From Lachnospiraceae bacterium (GTDB lineage: Bacteria; Bacillota; Clostridia; Lachnospirales; Lachnospiraceae), in NCBI GenBank assembly GCA_900759225.1, contig CAAEUM010000113.1:1-9783 (forward strand): DNA of 9,783 nt. Reading direction: 5' to 3'. Positions 1-5,800 of this stretch are shown piece after piece; the first letter of the stretch is position 1; each line of letters opens with the position of its first letter. The notes below the pieces were generated by a model. The model ran no database searches, had not been told where the DNA came from, and worked only from the letters and a program-made list of their open reading frames with translations. Position numbers and translations under genes: made by a program.

Positions 1-1859
1 ATCTCACAGATGACCGGCCCTTCCATAGAAAGGGTATTCTCAATGGCCTCTGCCAGCTGACTGTTATGGCAGGCACGCACATAAGGATAGCCGTAAGCAG
101 CTGCCAGCTTCTCCATATCCGGAAAGCTCAGATCGCCACTGTCCGTTCCGATACCCACTAAGGGCTCGCCAAAGAAGTTTTTCTGTGTCTGGCGTATGGA
201 ATGATAGCCTCCGTTATTGATCACAAATATTTTGATTCCCATTTTGTGGTGAATGATCGTCTGCAGCTCCTGAATATTCATCTGGATGCTGCCGTCCCCG
301 GTTACAAGGATCACATCCTGGCCTTTGCCGTCACTGCCCTGACTGTAGCTTTCACCGGGACGGGAGGCTGCCCAGATGCCAATGGCTGCCGGAAGGTCAT
401 ATCCCATGGAGGCAATGGCAGAGTTGGTAATAAAGCGCTGCCCCTTCTTAATTACATAGGCATGTCCTCCAACCACGCAGGCAGAGCCATTTCCTACAAC
501 AGAAATCTGATCCTCTTTTAATCGGCTGCTGACCTCTTTTATAAATGCATAGACATTGGCCGGCTCCTTCTCCCCTGCCTCAAAATGCTTTGGAAGCACC
601 ACCGGATAGTTTTTCTTCCACATGGCACAGGTTTCACTCCAGCTCATATCCTTAAGTCCGGCTCCGCCGTCAAACAGCTGCTTTTCCCCCGGACGGCTGA
701 CACTGTCAGGAAGGTTTTCCCCTTCTGCTTCAAGCACTGCATCCAATACCTGATTTAACTGCTCCAGCAGATCCTTTGCATCTGCGTGAACCATCATATC
801 CACATGAAGGGTTGGCTTTTTAAGCTCCTCTATATCAATATCATTGATGATGGTATAGGCTTCTCTTGCCCATCCTTTATAATTATAGCCCACCTGGCGT
901 ATGCTTAAGCGGCTTCCAACAGACAGCACAAGATCGCTGTTTTGGACTGCAAAGTTTCCGGGGCGGTCCCCCATGTTTCCCGGACGCCCTACATATAAGG
1001 GATGCTCATCATAGATACAGTCCTCGCTGTCCCAGCCTGTAACAACGGGAATCCCCAGCTTCTCAGCCACCTCCATAAAAGCCTTATGGGCCCCTGCAAG
1101 GCGGATCCCGTTTCCTGCGTTAAATACAGGGCGCTTTGCAGCCCGCACCTTTTCAATAATAACTCCTGCCATTTCCGCTGTTACCTTTGGCGGAAGCTGC
1201 TGCCGCTTTTCTCCCTGTCCTGCCTCATCCTCAGGTATGCCGTACACCTTTGCAGCACTTTTGTCAGCCCAGCCGTCGCCGCCTGCCTCATAATCTGCCG
1301 CATCAAAGCCTGTCAGATCCTCTGTTTCCACAAATGCCCCCTGCACATTTAAGGGGATATCCAGCCAGCATGGCCCCGGACGTCCCGATCTTGCCAGATA
1401 CAGCGCCTTTTCCAGGCAGTAGCGCATACGCATGGGCTCAATCACCATTTCTGAATACTTTGTCATACAGCCCACTGCCTGGCAGATATCAAACTCCTGA
1501 TCGCCCATGGCCCGGATCCCCACTCCGGACCATCTTGCTGTGGTGTCATAGCGCACCTGTCCGGATAAGACCAGCATAGGGATCGAATCAAGCCAGCCGC
1601 CTACTACACCGGTGATCGCATTGGTGCCTCCGGGGCCTGTGGTGACGCAAAGGGCTGCAATGCGGTTGTGAATACGTGCATAGGCTTCTGCAGCCATGGC
1701 ACAGGCCTGCTCATGATGGTTGTAGATGCAGTGAAGCCCCTGCTGGTGTCCAAGTGCATCATTTAAGTGCATGGCCCCGCCGCCAGTCACAGTAAATGCC
1801 TGGAAAATTCCCTCTTCCACCAGCTTCTGTGCAATATAGTTGGAAATCTTCATTCTCAT
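1..1859 (-). CDS. Thiamine-diphosphate-dependent enzyme, acetolactate synthase (AHAS/IlvB)-like, 3' end cut by window
   Basis: About 619 codons are open from an ATG at 1859 to the window edge; the stop is outside. The start is chosen because AGAAGGAGAAGG (1866-1877) sits 6 nt upstream; a second in-frame ATG lies at 1853. The fold order of the family is visible. An N-terminal PYR domain holds the conserved Glu in NHHEQACAMAAEAYARI (Glu about residue 50) and a TTGPGGTN loop. A central domain follows (FNAGNGI, LSVGSRLS). A C-terminal PP domain has the ThDP/Mg motif GDGSIQMN (521-528) ending in NN (548-549). Such enzymes decarboxylate a 2-keto acid and ligate or release the product in the cytosol. 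It is longer than ordinary IlvB (about 560-570 residues). Extra residues lie in the linker after the PYR domain (GGDGWADKSAAKVYG...) and before the GDG motif (SRPGESYSQGSDGKGQD). No small subunit (ilvN) or branched-chain genes are visible, so the substrate is unknown and true acetolactate synthase activity is unproven. Confidence 0.9.
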   Translation of the reverse strand, partial: MRMKISNYIAQKLVEEGIFQAFTVTGGGAMHLNDALGHQQGLHCIYNHHEQACAMAAEAYARIHNRIAALCVTTGPGGTNAITGVVGGWLDSIPMLVLSGQVRYDTTARWSGVGIRAMGDQEFDICQAVGCMTKYSEMVIEPMRMRYCLEKALYLARSGRPGPCWLDIPLNVQGAFVETEDLTGFDAADYEAGGDGWADKSAAKVYGIPEDEAGQGEKRQQLPPKVTAEMAGVIIEKVRAAKRPVFNAGNGIRLAGAHKAFMEVAEKLGIPVVTGWDSEDCIYDEHPLYVGRPGNMGDRPGNFAVQNSDLVLSVGSRLSIRQVGYNYKGWAREAYTIINDIDIEELKKPTLHVDMMVHADAKDLLEQLNQVLDAVLEAEGENLPDSVSRPGEKQLFDGGAGLKDMSWSETCAMWKKNYPVVLPKHFEAGEKEPANVYAFIKEVSSRLKEDQISVVGNGSACVVGGHAYVIKKGQRFITNSAIASMGYDLPAAIGIWAASRPGESYSQGSDGKGQDVILVTGDGSIQMNIQELQTIIHHKMGIKIFVINNGGYHSIRQTQKNFFGEPLVGIGTDSGDLSFPDMEKLAAAYGYPYVRACHNSQLAEAIENTLSMEGPVICE

Positions 1860-1906
1860 AAAATGCCTTCTCCTTCTCTGGCCTGCCCCGGCCCGTCTTT
1901 GCGGCT

Positions 1907-1935
1907 AGTATACCATAAATGCAGGAAAAATCATA
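1907..1935 (-). promoter_or_regulatory. Probable promoter of the ThDP enzyme gene (extended -10)
   Basis: On the minus strand, TATACT (1912-1907) is preceded by TGG, giving an extended -10 (TGnTATACT). The hexamer 17 nt upstream, TATGAT (1935-1930), is a poor -35, which fits an extended -10 promoter or one needing an activator. The start of transcription would fall near 1900, leaving a leader of about 40 nt. A nearly identical string, GGTATATACTAGCC, serves the Nudix gene at 6443-6450. Confidence 0.5.
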
Positions 1936-1946
1936 CTTAATTTTCA

Positions 1947-1966
1947 CATCGGATGGACATCCGATG
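1947..1966. repeat. Perfect inverted repeat, 9-bp arms, 2-nt spacer
   Basis: CATCGGATG (1947-1955) and CATCCGATG (1958-1966) are exact reverse complements separated by GA. The element lies about 12 bp upstream of the predicted -35 of the leftward ThDP enzyme gene, where an activator or repressor dimer could bind. A 2-nt spacer is too tight for an RNA loop without losing a base pair, so a protein-binding dyad is more natural than a terminator. Confidence 0.75.
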
Positions 1967-1995
1967 CTTCTTGTCCGGTGCAACCGGACAAGAAG
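1967..1995. repeat. Perfect inverted repeat, 13-bp arms, 3-nt loop
   Basis: The arms run 1967-1979 (CTTCTTGTCCGGT) and 1983-1995 (ACCGGACAAGAAG) around GCA. It abuts the 1947-1966 dyad without a gap. It would be a very stable hairpin in RNA from either strand, but no U-run follows on either side, so it is not a standard intrinsic terminator. The core GTCCGG...CCGGAC recurs at 4245-4259. Confidence 0.8.
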
Positions 1996-2004
1996 ATGCC
2001 CCTG

Positions 2005-2019
2005 GGCTGAACTGTTACG
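2005..2019 (+). repeat. Short interspersed motif, copy 1
   Basis: GGCTGAACTGTTACG occurs here and, with one change (A to T at position 6), at 6511-6525. An 11-base inverted portion (ACAGTTCAGCC) occurs at 3673-3683. All three are outside coding sequence apart from touching a stop codon at 6521. Function is unknown. Confidence 0.6.
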
Positions 2020-2125
2020 ATAAAACCCTGCCCTCCATTTAAAGATCCTTAGGGGCCCCCTGCCAGCAGTAAACTGCTTCCAGCGCTTCCAGCAACCCTC
2101 ACTATCATTTTAAAACAGCTGCCCG

Positions 2126-2131
2126 TATAAT
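2126..2131 (+). promoter_or_regulatory. -10 element upstream of the repeat protein gene
   Basis: TATAAT matches the vegetative consensus exactly and lies 72 bp before the ATG at 2204. The hexamer 17 bp upstream (TATCAT, 2103-2108) is a weak -35, so the promoter call rests mainly on the -10. Confidence 0.45.
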
Positions 2132-2203
2132 GGAGCACGTAATGCAACAGAGGATTTTCGGTCCAAAACAATGCCACTATTTCAAAAGGAGAGATTTAAT
2201 ATT

Positions 2204-3553
2204 ATGAAAAAACAGACAAAAGTTCTGGCTGTATTATCCACCACCATGCTGATGGCTGCCGTGAGCCCGGTTATGCTTCCTGCATCCTCTACCGCCTACG
2301 CCAAGAGCGCCGGCTGGACTGAGATTGAGGGAAACTGGTATTATCTTGATTCTTACGGTGACCCGGTAACCGATACCTGGAGAAAAACCGGCAATGACTG
2401 GTACTACCTTGATTCAGAAGGTATGCCTGCCATCAGCACACAGGTTGACGAATATTACGTAGGAGAAGACGGAAAGCGCGTAGCACAGAAGTGGGTTTCC
2501 GTAGAAAATGAAGATTACTGGTCCGAGGACAATGCACCTGAATTCCTGTATTACTACTACGGTAAGGATGGACGGGCCTTAAAGTCCATCTGGGGCCTGA
2601 TCGGCGGAAACTGGTACTATTTCAACGAGGACGGCATTATGCAGACCGGCTCTATCCAGGTTGACGGCTTTAACTATTACCTGGGTGAAGACGGCGCAAG
2701 AAAATCCGGATGGATCCTTCTGGAGGAGGAAACTGCCGCACCGGAAACGCTGGAATCCTGGTACTATTTTGAAGGGAACGGACGCCGCATTGAAAATGCC
2801 ATTGATAAGAAAATTGACGGCGCTTACTATACATTTGTAGACGGACGCATGCAGACCGGATGGTTTAAGCTTCCTGACACCTCCGCCTCCCAGGATACCG
2901 CAACCCCTTCCGAAGCCACAAAAGCGGCATCCGAAAATACAGTATCCGGCTATCAGTATTATGATGAGGACGGCAAGCGGGCTTCCGGCTGGAGAGAAAT
3001 CGAGGGCGTGGAAAATCTCAGCGAAGACGGAGAAACCTTCCGCTTCTATTTTAAGAACGGCGCCCCTTATCATGCCGAAAAGGGCCTGGAGCTGTTTACC
3101 ATTGATTCTAAGAAATATGCCTTTAATGAGCGCGGTGAAATGCAGACCGGAAAGCAGGTCGTAAATACAGCAGAGGGTACCACCGCCAACTTCTACTTTG
3201 ACGAAAACGGCGTAATGAAGACAGGAAAGCAGACAATCTCTGATGATGTCAGCGGTGAAATGCAGAACTGGTACTTCCATACAGAGGGTTCTAAAAAAGG
3301 ACAGGGCTATCATGGCGTCAAGGAAAACACCCTTTACATCCATGGCCTGCGCGCACAGGCCGACCCGGATCTGCGCTATGCTCCGGCAGAGCTTGATGGC
3401 GTACGCTACCTGATCAATGTAAACGGAGCCCTTCAGAAGGCTTCCGCCTCCTCAAAATCCGCTGCCCGTCCTGAGCTGGGCGCCGGATACAAGGATTTCA
3501 AGGATGAAAATGATTTCATCTGGACTGTAAATACACAGGGTATCATTCAGTGA
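2204..3553 (+). CDS. Secreted protein of cell-wall/choline-binding-type repeats
   Basis: 449 residues. The start at 2204 is preferred over an in-frame ATG at 2171 because AAAGGAGAG (2185-2193) lies just before it and the protein then begins with a classic signal peptide: MKKQTK, a hydrophobic stretch to about residue 27, and a cleavage site after AYA (residue 33). The rest is a run of about a dozen degenerate aromatic repeats of the CW_binding (PF01473/PF19127-like) kind. Examples are GNWYYLDSYGDP, NDWYYLDSEGMP, GNWYYFNEDGIMQTG and ANFYFDENGVMKTG. A Ser/Thr/Ala-rich linker lies near residues 224-245. Such repeats bind cell-wall polymers or glycans in other bacteria. No catalytic domain, LPXTG or transmembrane anchor is visible, so the repeats are the whole mature protein. 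The ligand cannot be told from sequence. It appears to be a single-gene transcript, closed by a terminator at 3623-3653. Confidence 0.88.
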   Translation: MKKQTKVLAVLSTTMLMAAVSPVMLPASSTAYAKSAGWTEIEGNWYYLDSYGDPVTDTWRKTGNDWYYLDSEGMPAISTQVDEYYVGEDGKRVAQKWVSVENEDYWSEDNAPEFLYYYYGKDGRALKSIWGLIGGNWYYFNEDGIMQTGSIQVDGFNYYLGEDGARKSGWILLEEETAAPETLESWYYFEGNGRRIENAIDKKIDGAYYTFVDGRMQTGWFKLPDTSASQDTATPSEATKAASENTVSGYQYYDEDGKRASGWREIEGVENLSEDGETFRFYFKNGAPYHAEKGLELFTIDSKKYAFNERGEMQTGKQVVNTAEGTTANFYFDENGVMKTGKQTISDDVSGEMQNWYFHTEGSKKGQGYHGVKENTLYIHGLRAQADPDLRYAPAELDGVRYLINVNGALQKASASSKSAARPELGAGYKDFKDENDFIWTVNTQGIIQ

Positions 3554-3573
3554 TCCCCTGATTTTTAACCGGA

Positions 3574-3613
3574 AGGTACCTGCCCCATCCGTCCTATTTT
3601 CCGGCAGGTGCCT
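3574..3613 (+). repeat. Inverted repeat after the repeat-protein gene
   Basis: AGGTACCTGCC (3574-3584) pairs with GGCAGGTGCCT (3603-3613), 11 pairs with one G-U, around an 18-nt loop. Only ATATTTT follows, so it is a weak terminator at best. It may protect the 3' end of the mRNA or back up the stronger terminator just downstream. Confidence 0.45.
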
Positions 3614-3622
3614 CCATATTTT

Positions 3623-3653
3623 AAGGGTGCAGCTTCACAGCTGTGCCCTTTTT
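3623..3653 (+). terminator. Intrinsic terminator of the repeat-protein gene
   Basis: AAGGGTGCAGCT (3623-3634) and AGCTGTGCCCTT (3639-3650) form 12 pairs in RNA (two G-U) around TCAC, followed directly by further Ts. It sits 70 bp past the stop at 3553. Confidence 0.82.
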
Positions 3654-3672
3654 ACAGTGCCAGACACAGCAG

Positions 3673-3707
3673 ACAGTTCAGCCATATAGGTTCGCATGGC
3701 TTAACTG
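3673..3707. repeat. Imperfect inverted repeat containing inverted copies of the short interspersed motif
   Basis: CAGTTCAGCCAT (3674-3685) and ATGGCTTAACTG (3696-3707) are reverse complements with one mismatch, around a 10-nt loop. The left arm with its preceding base, ACAGTTCAGCC (3673-3683), is the exact reverse complement of the first 11 bases of the motif at 2005. The right arm GGCTTAACTG is one base off the same motif. Confidence 0.55.
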
Positions 3708-3720
3708 ATGCCGTCAAACA

Positions 3721-3767
3721 GCAATTTTTAGCAAAATCCTCTAAATAAATCGCATTTTTTTGCAAAT
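3721..3767. repeat. Direct repeat, two 16-nt copies at 31-nt spacing, in the AT-rich region
   Basis: GCAATTTTTAGCAAAA (3721-3736) and GCATTTTTTTGCAAAT (3752-3767) agree at 13 of 16 positions. A spacing of 31 bp is three helical turns, as expected for two protein dimers bound on the same face. They lie 20-60 bp upstream of the promoter-like hexamers of the small gene. Confidence 0.4.
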
Positions 3768-3893
3768 TATGTTCTATTTTCCCATATTATGTATTATAAA
3801 TAATAGAAAGAACTTTACCACCGCGAACAAAGAAGCACACGCCTTTATTCGCTGATGGCAACCGGCATCCACTCAGGAAACAGGAGGATTCAA

Positions 3894-4181
3894 ATGAGCC
3901 CGTTCAGAACGACCTTCCGCTTTACAAAGCTGCACTGTACACCCTTCAAAAACCAGCCTGCTGCAGATCCGAATCCCTTCCCTGCTCAGGGAAACCAGGC
4001 GCTGATCACCCAGCTCAATGCAGAAATCCTGCGGCTGGAGGCGGAAAACCGATATTTAAATGACACTCTTCGCTGGATGCATGATGCCATATGGGAACTT
4101 CTAAAGGCGCAGAAAAATCCACAGCCGGAAGCGGGCAATGCCGCCGCGTCATACCCTGACCGTTCGCGTTTTCCTGTCTAA
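3894..4181 (+). CDS. Small orphan protein with short coiled coil, unknown function
   Basis: 95 residues. The start is set by AGGAGG (3882-3887), 6 nt before the ATG at 3894; an earlier in-frame ATG at 3855 has no such site. I do not recognise the family. The N-terminal third is basic and Pro/Phe-rich without a signal peptide or membrane segment (MSPFRTTFRFTKLHC...). A central amphipathic helix from about residue 35 to 67 carries heptad-like Leu/Ile spacing (LNAEILRLEAENRYLNDTL) and then RWMHDAIWELLKAQK. The C-terminal tail is Ala/Pro/Arg-rich and looks disordered. A soluble oligomerising or partner-binding protein is the most one can say. It stands alone, with no terminator visible between it and the promoter of the next gene. 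The very strong ribosome binding site argues that it is a real gene. Confidence 0.7.
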   Translation: MSPFRTTFRFTKLHCTPFKNQPAADPNPFPAQGNQALITQLNAEILRLEAENRYLNDTLRWMHDAIWELLKAQKNPQPEAGNAAASYPDRSRFPV

Positions 4182-4197
4182 AATGGTCTTTCTCCCC

Positions 4198-4226
4198 TTC
4201 AATTTGTAGAAATAGTGATGTATAAT
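4198..4226 (+). promoter_or_regulatory. Promoter of the cytidylate-kinase-like gene
   Basis: TTCAAT (4198-4203) and TATAAT (4221-4226) are separated by 17 bp. The -10 is a perfect consensus match. This gives a leader of about 50 nt that carries the hairpin at 4245-4259 and the AAAGGAG site at 4268-4274. Confidence 0.65.
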
Positions 4227-4244
4227 GGAAATATAATATTTCCC

Positions 4245-4259
4245 GTCCGGCTGCCGGAC
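4245..4259 (+). repeat. Small hairpin in the 5' leader of the cytidylate-kinase-like gene
   Basis: GTCCGG-CTG-CCGGAC, a 6-bp G+C-rich stem 8 nt before the ribosome binding site. The same arms occur in the longer hairpin at 1967-1995. It could affect translation or mRNA stability, or be a DNA-binding dyad. Confidence 0.45.
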
Positions 4260-4281
4260 AGATACAGAAAGGAGTGGAGCC

Positions 4282-4884
4282 ATGAACCATAAAATCATTA
4301 CCATTGCCCGCCAATTCGGAAGCGGAGGACATGAGGCGGCACAGAAGCTGTCTGACCAGCTTGGGATTCCCCTGTATGACCGGAATCTGGTTGAAATGGC
4401 CGCTGAAAAAATGGGGCACTCTGCCATCAGCGTAGAAAAGGTAGACGAAGCTGCCCTCACCAATTTTCTCTCCTATTACCAGGTTTCCAAGGAGCCGAAT
4501 TCTGTCACCGGCTACGGCCTTTCCCTCAATGACAGCACCTATGTAACGCAGACTATCCTTATTGAAGCCCTTGCCAAAAAAGGCCCTTGTATCATTGTAG
4601 GCCGCTGCGGAAATTTTGTATTGCGTTCCCATCCGGGCCTTATTGATGTTTTCCTCTGTGCATCTATGGAAGACCGGATCCGCCGCATTATGGAGCGCTA
4701 CGAGTTTTCTGAAAAGGACGCCATCAATGCCATCAAAGCCACTGACAGGCGCAGGAAAAATTACTATGAGAAATATACAGAAGAAAAATGGGGAAGTATC
4801 GATTCCCACCAGATGCTTTTAAATGTAAGCAAGCTTGGAATTGACGGGGCTGTAGATATTATCCGGGCCCTGTATGAAAAATGA
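4282..4884 (+). CDS. Cytidylate kinase-like protein (Cytidylate_kin2 family)
   Basis: 200 residues; the start is supported by AAAGGAG (4268-4274) 7 nt upstream. The layout is that of a P-loop nucleoside monophosphate kinase. The N-terminal strand and loop read KIITIARQFGSGGHEAA (residues 4-20), followed by a YDRNLVEMAAEKMG region (32-45), a core strand with IVGRCGN (105-111), then DVFLCAS (122-128) and an Arg-rich lid DRRRKNYYEKYTEEKWG (155-171). The P-loop is atypical: GSGGH in place of the canonical GSGKS/T, as is usual in this family, where Arg residues probably take over phosphate contacts. True Cmk phosphorylates CMP/dCMP, and these paralogues are common beside a separate cmk in Lachnospiraceae. 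Their substrate is not established. The gene is monocistronic with its own promoter and terminator. Confidence 0.9.
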   Translation: MNHKIITIARQFGSGGHEAAQKLSDQLGIPLYDRNLVEMAAEKMGHSAISVEKVDEAALTNFLSYYQVSKEPNSVTGYGLSLNDSTYVTQTILIEALAKKGPCIIVGRCGNFVLRSHPGLIDVFLCASMEDRIRRIMERYEFSEKDAINAIKATDRRRKNYYEKYTEEKWGSIDSHQMLLNVSKLGIDGAVDIIRALYEK

Positions 4885-4910
4885 TCTGAAACGATTACCC
4901 TGAATATGTA

Positions 4911-4945
4911 AAAGACCGCAGTGTATCCAGCTGCGGCCTTTTCTT
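4911..4945. terminator. Terminator between converging genes, probably bidirectional
   Basis: AAAGACCGCAG (4911-4921) and CTGCGGCCTTT (4931-4941) pair with a single A-C mismatch around a 9-nt loop. The plus strand then has TTTTCTT. On the minus strand the same hairpin is followed by TCTTTTA. It therefore can end both the rightward kinase-like gene (stop at 4884) and the leftward phosphodiesterase gene (stop at 4970). Confidence 0.78.
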
Positions 4946-4969
4946 ATGACGATTCAAGTGCCAAGAAAC

Positions 4970-5800
4970 CTATGACTTAAAAAGCGTCAGCGCCTCCCTG
5001 ACGTAATCCGGCTTATCTGTGATCAGGCTGTCTGCCCCTGCCTCCACACATTTTTTTACCGAATACGGGTCATTGACTGTCCAGACAGAAACCTGTTTTC
5101 CCAGGCTGTGAAGCTGTTTTACAAGCTCCGGTTTTATAAGGTCAATGCTCAGCATAAAGCTGTCCGCTGCCAGATAGGCTTCAAACTGCTCCGGCCGCCT
5201 GGATAAAATATATCCTGTAGCCAGGGATGCATCCAGGCTCTTTACCCTGGTAAGCACATCATATCCGAAGGAAGTGATCATACACTGGCCCTGCATCTGC
5301 TTCTGGCCTATAAGGGCTACGATCCGGTCTATAAAATCAGGACTTTCATGTCCATTCTTCTTCACCTCAATGTTCAGCTTCACCTTGCCCCGGCACAGAT
5401 CCATTGCTTCCTCCAGAGTTGGGATGCGCACATTTTTGTAGGCCGGCCCCATGCTTTCCTCTACAGGCAGTGCCTTAAGCTCCTCATAAGTCACTTCCCA
5501 TATTTTCTTTTCCTGTCCGGTCACCCTTCTCAGATCCTCGTCATGATGCACTACCAAAACCCCGTCCTTTGTCTGGGTCACATCCAGCTCAATCCACTGT
5601 ACCCCGCTTTCAATGGCACTCTGAAAGGCCGGAAGCGTATTTTCCGGATGATTTATCCCATCCCCCCGGTGAGCCATCAGCTGTATCCCTTCCTCCTGCC
5701 CGGAGGATGCCAGGACATCCCTCATACACACCGGACTTACCGACAAAAAAAACACGAAAAGCGTCAGCACTGTCCGCCTTTTCAAGCTCATTCCCCACAT
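4970..5800 (-). CDS. Secreted/extracytoplasmic glycerophosphodiester phosphodiesterase (GDPD)
   Basis: 276 residues from an ATG at 5800, which overlaps the Nudix stop as TAATG; M4 (5791) is an alternative start. The N-terminus has a basic patch (KRR, 7-9), a hydrophobic core (10-25) and a likely signal peptidase site after VLA (residue 31). The Cys at 25 does not sit in a lipobox. The GDPD TIM-barrel motifs are all present: MAHRGDGINHPENTLPAF (His44, Arg45, Glu53), ELDV (Glu71, Asp73), VVHHDEDL (His86), LNIEVK (Glu145, Lys147), and the C-terminal QVSVWTVND and GADSLITDKPD. These supply the acid-base His pair and the Glu/Asp/Glu metal site. The family splits glycerophosphodiesters into glycerol-3-phosphate and an alcohol, allowing scavenging of lipid head groups or teichoic-acid units outside the membrane. 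It is translated from the Nudix transcript. Confidence 0.93.
   Translation of the reverse strand: MWGMSLKRRTVLTLFVFFLSVSPVCMRDVLASSGQEEGIQLMAHRGDGINHPENTLPAFQSAIESGVQWIELDVTQTKDGVLVVHHDEDLRRVTGQEKKIWEVTYEELKALPVEESMGPAYKNVRIPTLEEAMDLCRGKVKLNIEVKKNGHESPDFIDRIVALIGQKQMQGQCMITSFGYDVLTRVKSLDASLATGYILSRRPEQFEAYLAADSFMLSIDLIKPELVKQLHSLGKQVSVWTVNDPYSVKKCVEAGADSLITDKPDYVREALTLFKS

Larger units (their letters stand above)
1860..2203. other. 344-bp divergent intergenic region, contents
   Basis: This gap separates the leftward ThDP enzyme from the rightward repeat protein. It holds the leftward promoter (1907-1935), the paired inverted repeats (1947-1995), one copy of the short GGCTGAACTGTTACG motif (2005-2019), a tandem pair of the 9-mer GCTTCCAGC (2076-2093), a small hairpin AGCAG-TAAA-CTGCT (2065-2078) and the rightward -10 (2126-2131). 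I see no small ORF with a ribosome binding site and no RNA gene I can name. Confidence 0.6.
3554..3893. other. 340-bp intergenic region, contents
   Basis: After the two hairpins (3574-3653) comes an imperfect inverted repeat (3674-3707), then a clearly AT-rich stretch (about 3720-3805) with a 16-nt direct repeat and promoter-like TATTAT/TATAAA hexamers (3785-3800), then the ribosome binding site of the 95-residue ORF. No further gene is visible. The promoter for the small gene probably lies in the AT-rich part, but no -35/-10 pair stands out. Confidence 0.55.

Noticed and set aside
1187..1579. 130-codon plus-strand open frame opposite the ThDP enzyme
   Set aside because: It is antisense to the conserved ThDP enzyme, rich in Pro/Ser as expected from frame shadowing, and has no supporting start signal.
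1967..1995. The 13-bp hairpin as a transcription terminator
   Set aside because: Neither strand has a T-run after the stem, and no gene ends just before it.
2579..3343. 254-codon open frame on the minus strand opposite the repeat protein
   Set aside because: It lies wholly antisense to a protein with signal peptide, ribosome binding site and clear repeats; its translation shows no recognisable domain and it lacks a good ribosome binding site. Such shadows are common opposite repetitive genes.
3574..3613. First hairpin after the repeat protein as the main terminator
   Set aside because: Its loop is 18 nt and the downstream sequence is only ATATTTT; the hairpin at 3623-3653 is far better.
4015..4809. 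264-codon open frame on the minus strand across two rightward genes
   Set aside because: It spans the coiled-coil gene, an intergenic promoter and the kinase-like gene in antisense, with no family resemblance and no ribosome binding site.
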